DNA of 64,000 nt from JAHRAW01 sp028066695 (GTDB taxonomy: Bacteria; Pseudomonadota; Gammaproteobacteria; Arenicellales; Poriferihabitantaceae). The DNA lies in the NCBI GenBank assembly GCA_963457535.1, contig OY734803.1, positions 434,001 through 498,000 on the forward strand. Reading direction: 5' to 3'. The position numbers and the translations under genes were made by a program. The notes under the pieces were generated by a model, which was not told where the DNA came from, searched no databases, and was given only the letters and a program-made list of their open reading frames with translations. Shown here piece by piece: positions 48,196-55,764 of the stretch. The first letter of the stretch is position 1. Each line of letters opens with the position of its first letter.

Positions 48196-50868
48196 TTAAT
48201 CGTCGGCGAGTTTGCGGAGTTCGTAAAGCGCGTCCAGCGCCTCGCGCGGGGAGAGTTTGTCGGGGGTGAGCGACTTTAATTTGTCCACGACAGCGCGGGA
48301 TTTTTTGTCTTCGGAAAAACGCTGCTTAAACAAATTGGTTTGCGCGGAACTTTTCGCATGGGGTTTTCCGGCCGAGTTTTCCGCGGGATTTTTCTCGGCG
48401 ATTTCCATGTATTGCGCCTCCAACTCGTCCAACTTTTCGCGCGCGACCGCGAGCGTCTCCCCGGGCACGCCGGCGAGGCGCGCCACTTGCAATCCGAAAC
48501 TTCGGTTCGCCGGTCCCGGCAACACGCGGTATAAAAAGACGATGCCGTCGGCGTGCTCCACCGCGTCCAAATGCACATTCGCCATGCCCGGCAATTGTTC
48601 GGCGAGCGCGGTCAATTCAAAATAATGCGTGGAAAAAAGCACGCACGGGCGCGCGCGGCCCGCCAACTCGGCCGCGCATGCCCAGGCGAGCGCGAGTCCG
48701 TCAAAGGTGCTGGTGCCGCGCCCGATTTCATCCACCAACACCAAACTGTTTTCGGTGGCGTTTCGCAAAATGTGCGCCATCTCGGTCATCTCCACCATAA
48801 AAGTGGAACGCCCGCCGGCGAGATCGTCGGAGGCGCCGATGCGCGTGAAGATGCGGTCAATGGGACCTATCGCCGCCGACTCGGCCGGCACATAACAGCC
48901 GGTGTGGGCGAGGAGTGCAATCACCGCGACTTGGCGCATGTAGGTGCTCTTGCCGCCCATGTTGGGGCCGGTGATGAGTTGCATGCGGGTGGTTTCGTCC
49001 AGGCGCAGCGAGTTTGGAATGAAACCGCCGCTATCGCGAAGCGCGCGTTCAACAACGGGATGCCGGCCGCCCTCAATGGTGAGCGTCATGCGCGCGCGCA
49101 ACGCCGGGCGAACGAGGCGCAAAGTTTGCGCGCGCTCGGCGAAATTGGCGAGGACATCCAGCCGCGCCAGCGCCTCGGCGCAATTTTGCAAGTCGGCGAC
49201 ATGCGGCTCGAGTTCCTCCAATAACTCGCGGTAGAGTTGTTTTTCGCGCGCCAGCGCGCGGCCGCGCGCACTGAGGATTTTTTCCTCAAAGGTTTTTAAT
49301 TCCTCGGTGATAAACCGCTCGGCGTTTTTCACCGTCTGGCGGCGAATGTAATCCGGCGGCGGGTTTTCCGAGCGCGAGCGCGGCAGTTCAATGAAGTAGC
49401 CGTGCACGCGGTTGTATTGCACGCGCAGGTTTTGAATGCCGGTGCGGAGTTTTTCGCGCCCCTCCAGTTCCAAAAGGAATTCGCCGGAGTCGCGCTGCAA
49501 TCGGCGCAACTCGCCGAGTTCGGAGTCGTAATCGTCGCGCAATGCGCCGCCCTCGCGCATGGTGGAAGGCGGCTGGTCCACCAGCGCGCGCTCCAACAGG
49601 TCATGCAATTTCGGCTGCGGCGCGAGCGACTCGCGCAATTCGCAAAGTTGCGGCGCGTCCGCTTCGGCGAGCAGCGGCGCGAGGTGCGGCAGCGCGGCGA
49701 GCGCGGCGCGCAGGCGGGTCAGGTCGCGCGGGCGCGCGGTCAATAACGCAATCCGCGCGAGAATGCGCTCCACATCGCCGACCGGCTGCAATGCGTCGGT
49801 GATGTCTTTGTGGCGGCCGCCGTCGCGCAGCCAGTCAATCGCGTCGTGGCGCGCGCCCAATTCGTTTTGATTTCTTGTCGGGCGGCTGAACCAGCGGCGC
49901 AAAGTGCGCGCGCCCATGGCGGTGGCGCAGCAATCAAACAGGCCGACCAAGGTGTGTTCATCGCCGCCGCGGCTGCGCTCTATTTCCAGGTTTTCGCGGC
50001 TGACCGGGTCAATAATGATGGCCGCGTCGTCGCGCTCAAAATGAATGCCGCGCAAGTGCGGAATGTTTTCGCCGTGCAAATCGCGCACATATTGGATAAG
50101 CGCGCCGGCGGCGCGGGTCGCCAGCGGAAAATCGGCGGCGCCGAACGCGCCGAGTCCGCGCGTGGAAAATACCTCGCACAACGCGCGTTCGGCGCGCGCC
50201 GGCTCGTAATACCAGTCGGGGATTTTTACCGGGTCGGGTTGCGCGGATTTTGCAAGGGACGCGTCCAATTCACTTTCCCCCACACCATTATGCTCCCCGG
50301 TCAAAATTTCGGCGGCGCCGAGGCGCGCGAGTTCGCCGGGCAGGCGCGCGGAGTCGGCGAGTTCAAAGCCGGTGAAACGCCCGCTGGAAATTTCCAACGC
50401 GGCCGCGCCGATGCGGCCGTTTTCTTCAATCAACGCCGCGGTCAGATTTTCGCGGCGGTCGGCGAGCAGGTTTTCTTCTATTAATGTGCCGGGGGTGATG
50501 ACGCGCGTCACTTTGCGCTCCACCGGGCCCTTGGAAGTTGCCGGGTCGCCGATTTGTTCGCAGACCGCGACCGCGACCGAGCGGCGCACCAGTTTCGCCA
50601 GGTATTGATCCACGCTGTGATACGGCACGCCGGCCATCGGAATCGGCTTGCCGGCCGACTTGCTGCGCGCGGTCAGCGTGATGTCCAGCAGTTTTGCGGC
50701 GCGCTCGGCGTCCTCGTAAAACAACTCGTAGAAATCGCCCATGCGGTAGAGCAGCAAAGTGTCCGGGTATTTCTCCTTGATGGAAAGATACTGGCGCATC
50801 ATCGGCGTGTGCGCGGACAGGTTTGCGGGGACTTTCTGTTTGGATTTTTTGGTTTGGGTTTTTTTCAT
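48196..50868 (-). CDS. mutS: DNA mismatch repair protein MutS
   Basis: This 890-residue ATPase recognises mispairs. The N-terminal mismatch-binding domain has YRMGDFYELFYEDA, with the Phe-x-Glu wedge. The ATPase has Walker A ITGPNMGGKSTYMRQ and Walker B LVDEIGRGTSTFDG, with THYFELTAL. It is longer than E. coli MutS (853). Part of the excess is a Lys/Pro/Asn-rich linker near the C-terminus (AEKNPAENSAGKPHAKSSAQ) coded by the dispersed A-tract repeat. The N-terminus KKTQTKKSKQK is also lysine-rich. A 5-codon mini-ORF overlaps its start. Confidence 0.96.
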   Translation of the reverse strand: MKKTQTKKSKQKVPANLSAHTPMMRQYLSIKEKYPDTLLLYRMGDFYELFYEDAERAAKLLDITLTARSKSAGKPIPMAGVPYHSVDQYLAKLVRRSVAVAVCEQIGDPATSKGPVERKVTRVITPGTLIEENLLADRRENLTAALIEENGRIGAAALEISSGRFTGFELADSARLPGELARLGAAEILTGEHNGVGESELDASLAKSAQPDPVKIPDWYYEPARAERALCEVFSTRGLGAFGAADFPLATRAAGALIQYVRDLHGENIPHLRGIHFERDDAAIIIDPVSRENLEIERSRGGDEHTLVGLFDCCATAMGARTLRRWFSRPTRNQNELGARHDAIDWLRDGGRHKDITDALQPVGDVERILARIALLTARPRDLTRLRAALAALPHLAPLLAEADAPQLCELRESLAPQPKLHDLLERALVDQPPSTMREGGALRDDYDSELGELRRLQRDSGEFLLELEGREKLRTGIQNLRVQYNRVHGYFIELPRSRSENPPPDYIRRQTVKNAERFITEELKTFEEKILSARGRALAREKQLYRELLEELEPHVADLQNCAEALARLDVLANFAERAQTLRLVRPALRARMTLTIEGGRHPVVERALRDSGGFIPNSLRLDETTRMQLITGPNMGGKSTYMRQVAVIALLAHTGCYVPAESAAIGPIDRIFTRIGASDDLAGGRSTFMVEMTEMAHILRNATENSLVLVDEIGRGTSTFDGLALAWACAAELAGRARPCVLFSTHYFELTALAEQLPGMANVHLDAVEHADGIVFLYRVLPGPANRSFGLQVARLAGVPGETLAVAREKLDELEAQYMEIAEKNPAENSAGKPHAKSSAQTNLFKQRFSEDKKSRAVVDKLKSLTPDKLSPREALDALYELRKLADD
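48340..48420 (-). repeat. A-tract tandem repeats inside the mutS 3' coding region
   Basis: On the minus strand, GAAAAATCCCGCG, GAAAACTCGGCCG, GAAAACCCCATGC and GAAAAGTTCCGC follow each other with a 12-13 base period. They encode the extra linker of MutS. Confidence 0.7.
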
Positions 50869-50940
50869 GGGGATTTTTTCATGGAACTTTTATTGCGGCG
50901 ATTTTTCCGGGCCGGCATTTTCCGCGGCGCTTTTTCGCGG
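50850..50940 (-). repeat. A-tract tandem repeats across the suhB end and mutS start
   Basis: On the minus strand, units GAAAATGCCGGCCCG, GAAAAATCGCCGCA, AAAAGTTCCATG and AAAAAATCCCCATG run from the last suhB codons through the 21-base gap into mutS. Confidence 0.7.
50865..50882 (-). promoter_or_regulatory. Mini-ORF overlapping the mutS start
   Basis: On the minus strand, ATG-AAA-AAA-TCC-CCA-TGA encodes MKKSP and stops inside the mutS start (ATGA). The same 5-codon plus ATGA design precedes ihfA. A role in translational coupling is inferred. Confidence 0.4.
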
Positions 50941-51816
50941 CGCGACGCAATGCAGCAATTCGTTGAACAAGTAGCGGTTCGCCGCGACCACTTCGCCGCT
51001 CTCCAGAAAATCCTGGCCGCCGGAAAAATCGGCGACCAAACCGCCGGCCTCGCGCACCAACAACGCGCCGGCGGCGATGTCCCAGGCGGCAAGTCCCGGC
51101 TCCCAGTAGCCGTCCAAGCGGCCGCAGGCGACATAGGCGAGGTCCAGCGCGGCCGAACCGGCGCGGCGCATGTCGGAAACGCGCGGCAATAATTCGCGAA
51201 ACCTGCGCATAAACGCGTCCACATCGGCGTGTTCGCGAAACGGAAAACCGGTCGCCAGCATGGCGCGCGCGAGTTTGCGCTGGCCGGTGACGCGGATGCG
51301 CCGCTCGTTTAAATGCGCGCCGCCGCCGCGCGAGGCGGTGAAAAGTTCGTCGCGCAGCGGATCCAAAATCACCGCGTGCTGCAATCGCCCCGCCTCGCGC
51401 ACGGCGATGGACACCGCGTAATGCGGGTGGCCGTGCAAATAATTGGCGGTGCCGTCCAGCGGATCTATGATCCATTCCATGTCGTCGGAGATTTTCTGCG
51501 GCGATTTTTTGTCCGGCTTTTTGTCCGACTTTTTGTCCGGGGTTTTTTCGCGGACATTTTTTTCCGCATCGTCTTTTTCACCGGCATTTTCAATTTCCCC
51601 GTCCGAGGCGCGCTCCTCGGCGAGAATGCGGTGGCGCGGATAGGCGCGGCGCACCGCCTCCACGATTTCGTCCTCGGCCATGCGGTCCACCTCGCTGACA
51701 AAATCGTTGCGGCCTTTTTCGCGCACATGCACCCGCTCCAGACGCTCGCCGTGGCGGACGATGATTTTGCCGGCGCGGCGCGCGGCGCGAACCGCGACAT
51801 ATAGGATTGGATGCAT
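50890..51816 (-). CDS. suhB: Inositol-1-monophosphatase family protein with a lysine-rich insertion
   Basis: This 308-residue member of the SuhB/IMPase family is a magnesium-dependent sugar phosphatase; E. coli SuhB also aids rRNA antitermination. Metal-site motifs are LAEERASDG (Glu), IDPLDGTANYLHG (Asp-x-Asp) and AAWDIAAGALLVREAGG. Between the first two, residues about 74-111 are an insertion of Lys, Asp, Pro and Ser (TPDKKSDKKPDKKSPQ) absent from normal family members (267 in E. coli). It lies in the flexible loop before the metal site. The C-terminus also runs into repeat-coded KSAAENAGPEKSPQ. It is divergent from trmJ. Confidence 0.92.
   Translation of the reverse strand: MHPILYVAVRAARRAGKIIVRHGERLERVHVREKGRNDFVSEVDRMAEDEIVEAVRRAYPRHRILAEERASDGEIENAGEKDDAEKNVREKTPDKKSDKKPDKKSPQKISDDMEWIIDPLDGTANYLHGHPHYAVSIAVREAGRLQHAVILDPLRDELFTASRGGGAHLNERRIRVTGQRKLARAMLATGFPFREHADVDAFMRRFRELLPRVSDMRRAGSAALDLAYVACGRLDGYWEPGLAAWDIAAGALLVREAGGLVADFSGGQDFLESGEVVAANRYLFNELLHCVAPRKSAAENAGPEKSPQ
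51484..51600 (-). repeat. A-tract tandem repeats encoding the SuhB insertion
   Basis: On the minus strand, units such as GAAAATGCCGGT, GAAAAAGACGATGCG, GAAAAAACCCCG, GACAAAAAGTCG and GACAAAAAGCCG follow with a 12-15 base period and stay in frame with suhB. They are the clearest coding copy of the family. Confidence 0.78.
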
Positions 51817-51857
51817 TCGCTGTGGAGTTTGCCGCGCGCATGCGGCACAATGTGGGA

Positions 51858-52592
51858 ATGAAACGGTTGGATTATATCCGGGTGGTGCTGATGGAGCCGA
51901 GCCATCCCGGAAACATCGGCGCGTGCGCGCGCGCCATGGCGAACATGGGGTTGTCGCGGCTGACGCTGGTGCGCCCGGCAGAATTCCCGAGCGCGGCCGC
52001 CGACGCGCGCGCCGCCGGGGCGGACCACATATTAAAAAACGCCGCGGTCACGGACGGATTGGACGAGGCGCTGGCCGATTGCGAACTGGTCATCGGCGCG
52101 AGCGCGCGGGCGCGGGCGCTCGCCTGGCCCGAGTTGCCGCCGTCGGCGGCGATGCGCGAAACGCTGGCGCGAAAATCGCCGGCCGCGCTGCTGTTCGGGC
52201 GCGAGAGTTCCGGACTCAGCAACAGCGAATTGGAGCGCTGCCATTATCTGGTCAGCATTCCGACCGACCCGGAATTTCCGTCGCTAAATCTGGCGGCGGC
52301 GGTATTGGTGCTTGCATACGAGTTGCGGAAGGCTGCCGGGGAAGAAGATGATCGGGAAATTAAAAATGATGACGAAGAACCGCGCGCCGCGGCGAAAGAC
52401 ATGCGCGCGTTTTACACGCATTTGGAAAAACTGCTGGAACTGGTGGAATTCGGCCAGGACCCCGGCGCGGAAAAATTGCAGCGCAAACTGGTGCGGCTGT
52501 TCAACCGCGCGCAACCGTATGCGCGCGAGGTGCGAATGTTGCGCGGAATTTTTCGCGCGGTGGAGGAGAAAATTTCCGGGCGGAAAAAGTGA
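51858..52592 (+). CDS. trmJ: tRNA (cytidine/uridine-2'-O-)-methyltransferase TrmJ
   Basis: This 244-residue SPOUT-family enzyme 2'-O-methylates position 32 of several tRNAs. It has the SpoU motifs LMEPSHPGNIGACARAMANM, LLFGRESSGLSNSELERC and IPTDPEFPSLNLAAAVLVLA, and a C-terminal helical domain. Length matches E. coli (246). The ATG at 51858 gives the usual N-terminus; an ATG at 51840 or the one at 51807 would add residues without family support. It is transcribed away from suhB. Confidence 0.94.
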   Translation: MKRLDYIRVVLMEPSHPGNIGACARAMANMGLSRLTLVRPAEFPSAAADARAAGADHILKNAAVTDGLDEALADCELVIGASARARALAWPELPPSAAMRETLARKSPAALLFGRESSGLSNSELERCHYLVSIPTDPEFPSLNLAAAVLVLAYELRKAAGEEDDREIKNDDEEPRAAAKDMRAFYTHLEKLLELVEFGQDPGAEKLQRKLVRLFNRAQPYAREVRMLRGIFRAVEEKISGRKK

Positions 52593-52607
52593 AATACGCG
52601 CGGCATT

Positions 52608-53351
52608 TTACGCATCGCCGGATTTTTCGCGGCCGAGCGCCTCGGCGGTCAGTTGCGACAGCGCGCGAAGTTGTTTTCCCTCCGCATTAAAATTCTCATC
52701 GGAAAGCCAGGTTTCAAACGCGCGTTTCAGCGCCGGCCATTCTTTGTCAATGATTGCAAACCACGCGGTGTCGCGGTTGCGGCCTTTTGCCACGGTCGCC
52801 TGGCGAAACACGCCCTCAAAGGTAAAACCGAGCCGCGCCGCGGCGGCGCGCGAGGCGCGGTTGAGCGCGTTGCATTTCCACTCGTAGCGGCGGTAGCCCA
52901 AATCAAAAACATTTTTCATCATCAAAAACATCGCCTCGGTCGCCATCGTGGTGTGCTGCATTACGGGCGAGTAATTGATGTGGCCGACTTCTATCGCGCC
53001 GGACGGCGGGTCAATGCGCAGATAACTCGCGACTCCGGCCGCTTTTCCGTCGCGCGCGTTTATCACCGTGAAAAACATCGGATCGTCTCCGAGGCACGCG
53101 CGCGCCAGCCAGTCGCGGTAGTCGGCGATGGTTTCAAAAGGCCCGTAAGGCAGATATGTCCAGATGCGGTGTTCGCGGTCGGTCATGTTCGCCGCGAACA
53201 AATCGGCGCTGTGTTTGCCGATGTCCAGCGGTTGCAACGCGCAATGCGCGCCTCGCAGCGCCGCGCGCGGCGGGCGCGGCGGCGGCGACCAGTTTTTTAC
53301 TTCCTCTCCGAGTTGCCCGGGCGGCGCGGTTTTGTCGTTGCTATTTTTCAC
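52608..53351 (-). CDS. GNAT-family N-acetyltransferase (RimJ/RimL-like)
   Basis: This 247-residue protein has a GNAT fold. VASYLRIDPPSGAIEVGHIN is the beta-hairpin region, and RASRAAAARLGFTFEGVFRQ matches the RimL-type C-terminal signature, which contacts acetyl-CoA. Members acetylate protein N-termini, amino acids or polyamines; the substrate is not known. The first 25 residues are a variable polar and proline-rich stretch. It is convergent with trmJ and divergent from sucC. Confidence 0.88.
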   Translation of the reverse strand: MKNSNDKTAPPGQLGEEVKNWSPPPRPPRAALRGAHCALQPLDIGKHSADLFAANMTDREHRIWTYLPYGPFETIADYRDWLARACLGDDPMFFTVINARDGKAAGVASYLRIDPPSGAIEVGHINYSPVMQHTTMATEAMFLMMKNVFDLGYRRYEWKCNALNRASRAAAARLGFTFEGVFRQATVAKGRNRDTAWFAIIDKEWPALKRAFETWLSDENFNAEGKQLRALSQLTAEALGREKSGDA

Positions 53352-53395
53352 GATTGGCGGTATTCTATCCGCCCGCGCGGGCGCATGCCCGAATC

Positions 53396-53412
53396 ATTAA
53401 TGGATCATTAAT
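53396..53412. promoter_or_regulatory. AT-rich dyad directly before sucC
   Basis: ATTAATG-GAT-CATTAAT is a perfect 7-bp inverted repeat ending two bases before the sucC ATG, in an otherwise GC-rich region. It could bind a regulator or open the translation start. Confidence 0.4.
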
Positions 53413-53414
53413 TA

Positions 53415-54596
53415 ATGAACATCCACGAATACCAAGCCAAAGCCCTGCTCGCGCAATTCGGCGCGGCGGTGCCGCAAGGCGAGGCCGCGTTCACGCCGGA
53501 GGAAGCGGACGCGGCGATAGAGCGGCTGCCGGGGCCGGTGTGGGTGGTCAAGGCGCAAATCCACGCCGGCGGGCGCGGCAAAGGCGGCGGCGTCAAAGTC
53601 GCCGACTCGCGCGAAAAGGCAAAATGCGCGGCGCGCGAAATTCTCGGCATGACGCTGGTCACCAAACAAACCGGCGGCAAGGGAAAAGTGGTGCGCCGCG
53701 TGTACATAGAAAACGGCTGCGACATCGCGCGCGAGTTGTATCTCGCGCTCGCGCTGGACCGCGCGCGCGGGCGCGTCAGCGTCATCGCCTCGCGTGAAGG
53801 CGGAATGGAGATTGAAGAAGTCGCGGCGAAGTCGCCGGAAAAAATCATCAAGCAGCAAATTGATCCGGCGCTCGGCATGCGCGCGTTTCACGCGCGCCGC
53901 ATCGCGTTTGCGCTCGGACTCAATGAACAGGCGCGCGAGGCCGAGAAATTGCTGGGCGCGCTGTATCGCGCGTTCACCGAACTGGACGCGAGTTTGCTGG
54001 AACTGAATCCGCTGGTGGTGACGAAAAGCGGCGAGTTGATGGCGCTGGACGCGAAGATGCGCTTTGACGACAACGCGCTGTTTCGCCGTCCGAACATCGC
54101 CGAGTTGCGCGATCGCGGCGAGGAAGACGCGGCCGAAAGCGAGGCCGCCGAAATCGGATTGAGTTACATAAAACTGGACGGCGAAATCGGCTGCATGGTC
54201 AACGGCGCGGGACTGGCGATGGCGACCATGGACATCATCAAACTGCATGGCGGCGAGCCGGCGAACTTTTTGGATGTCGGCGGCGGCGCCGACGCCGAAC
54301 GCGTCGCCGCGGCCTTCAAAATCATTTTGTCAGACGAAAATGTCAAGGCGGTTTTGGTGAACATTTTCGGCGGCATCATGCGCTGCGATGTGATCGCCGA
54401 AGGCATCGTCGCCGCGGCGCGCGAACTCAAACTGAATGACAACGCAAAAGCGCCGCTGGTGGTGCGGCTGGAAGGCACCAATGTGGAACAGGGCAAGAAG
54501 TTGCTGGCCGAATCCGGGCTGGCGATAACGGCCGCCGATGACTTTGACGACGCCGCGAAAAAAGCGGTGGCGGCGGCCAAAAAGAGCGCGAACTGA
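53415..54596 (+). CDS. sucC: Succinyl-CoA ligase [ADP-forming] beta subunit
   Basis: This 393-residue subunit of the TCA-cycle enzyme makes ATP (or GTP) from succinyl-CoA. The N-terminal ATP-grasp domain starts MNIHEYQAKALLAQFG and has QIHAGGRGKGGGVKVA. The C-terminal flavodoxin-like domain has NFLDVGGGADAERVAAAFK and NIFGGIMRCDVIAEGI. Length is close to E. coli (388). The stop overlaps the sucD ATG as ATGA's mirror (TGATGG), so the two subunits are made in balance. Confidence 0.97.
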   Translation: MNIHEYQAKALLAQFGAAVPQGEAAFTPEEADAAIERLPGPVWVVKAQIHAGGRGKGGGVKVADSREKAKCAAREILGMTLVTKQTGGKGKVVRRVYIENGCDIARELYLALALDRARGRVSVIASREGGMEIEEVAAKSPEKIIKQQIDPALGMRAFHARRIAFALGLNEQAREAEKLLGALYRAFTELDASLLELNPLVVTKSGELMALDAKMRFDDNALFRRPNIAELRDRGEEDAAESEAAEIGLSYIKLDGEIGCMVNGAGLAMATMDIIKLHGGEPANFLDVGGGADAERVAAAFKIILSDENVKAVLVNIFGGIMRCDVIAEGIVAAARELKLNDNAKAPLVVRLEGTNVEQGKKLLAESGLAITAADDFDDAAKKAVAAAKKSAN

Positions 54597-55468
54597 TGGC
54601 GGTGCTGGTCGGCAAAAACACGCGCGTCATCTGCCAGGGTTTCACCGGCGGCACCGCGACCTTTCACAGCCGGCAGGCGCTGGACTACGGCACGCAACTG
54701 GTCGGCGGCGTAACCCCCGGCAAGGGCGGCTCCACCCACCTCGGCCTGCCGGTTTTTGACGGCGTGCGCGAGGCGCGCGAAAAAACCGGCGCCGACGCCT
54801 CGGTCATCTATGTGCCGCCGCCTTTCGCCGCGGACGCGATTTTGGAGGCGGTGGACGCGGAAATGCCGCTGGTGGTGTGCATCACCGAGGGCGTGCCGGT
54901 GCTGGACATGGTCGCGGTCAAGCGCGCGCTCGCCGGGTCCAATACGCGGCTGGTCGGGCCGAACTGCCCGGGCGTGATCACGCCGGAGGAATGCAAGATC
55001 GGCATCATGCCGGGACACATTCACGCGCGCGGCATCGCCGGCATCGTCTCGCGCTCGGGCACGCTGACCTATGAAGCGGTCGCGCAGACCACCGCGGCCG
55101 GCATCGGGCAGAGCACCTGCATCGGCATCGGCGGCGACCCGGTCAACGGCACCGACTTCATTGACTGCCTGGAAATGTTTCTCGCCGACGACGCGACCAA
55201 GGCGATCGTTCTCATCGGCGAAATCGGCGGCACCGCCGAAGAGGAAGCCGCCGAGTTTTTGCGCGCGAGCAAGATCAAAAAGCCGACTTGCGGCTTCATC
55301 GCCGGCCTGACCGCGCCGCCGGGCCGGCGCATGGGCCACGCCGGCGCGATCATCGCCGGCGGCAAAGGCCGCGCCGGTGACAAAATAGAAGCGCTCAAAA
55401 GCGCCGGAGTCGCGGTCGCCGATTCGCCGGCCGCGCTGGGCAGCACTTTGCGGAAGGCGATGGGGTGA
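54596..55468 (+). CDS. sucD: Succinyl-CoA ligase [ADP-forming] alpha subunit
   Basis: This 290-residue subunit binds CoA and carries the phosphohistidine. It opens with VLVGKNTRVICQGFTGGTAT for the CoA-binding Rossmann fold and includes GIMPGHIHARGIAGIVSRSG. The active His lies in GHAGAIIAGGKGRAGDK. Length equals that of E. coli SucD (289). It is coupled to sucC by overlapping stop and start. In this window the 2-oxoglutarate dehydrogenase genes that often precede sucC are absent; a GNAT gene lies there instead. Confidence 0.97.
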   Translation: MAVLVGKNTRVICQGFTGGTATFHSRQALDYGTQLVGGVTPGKGGSTHLGLPVFDGVREAREKTGADASVIYVPPPFAADAILEAVDAEMPLVVCITEGVPVLDMVAVKRALAGSNTRLVGPNCPGVITPEECKIGIMPGHIHARGIAGIVSRSGTLTYEAVAQTTAAGIGQSTCIGIGGDPVNGTDFIDCLEMFLADDATKAIVLIGEIGGTAEEEAAEFLRASKIKKPTCGFIAGLTAPPGRRMGHAGAIIAGGKGRAGDKIEALKSAGVAVADSPAALGSTLRKAMG

Positions 55469-55503
55469 GGGCGGCGGGGCCGGATATGTGGTAGGGTGGC
55501 GGC

Positions 55504-55764
55504 ATGAAACCTGCCTGGGACTGGCCTTTGTTGCGGCGCTCGGCGAATCAGGCCGGGGTGGTTGCGTTCGCCGCCGGTCTGGCGCAGGCGATTCTCGGAA
55601 ATGCGCCGATTCTGTCGTCCGCAATTCTGGTTGTAATCGGTATACTCCTGATCATCCTTTCCATCATGCGGAGGTACAAAATGACCGATGTCGTCTGGGT
55701 AGCCCTGCTGGGCGCGATCCCGCTGATCATTTTGATGATCATCGGGCTTTACTACAACCGCTAA
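55504..55764 (+). CDS. Small hypothetical membrane protein
   Basis: This 86-residue protein of unknown function has about three hydrophobic segments: around residues 17-32, APILSSAILVVIGILLIILS and, at the end, VVWVALLGAIPLIILMIIGL followed by YYNR. TGG-TAGGGT 8 bases before the ATG resembles the -10 of the coiled-coil array leaders. A strong GGAGG precedes an internal in-frame ATG at 55681, so a 27-residue one-helix peptide (MTDVVWVALLG and on) may be the main product. The last codons overlap the end of the convergent oxidase gene by 4 bases. Confidence 0.55.
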   Translation: MKPAWDWPLLRRSANQAGVVAFAAGLAQAILGNAPILSSAILVVIGILLIILSIMRRYKMTDVVWVALLGAIPLIILMIIGLYYNR

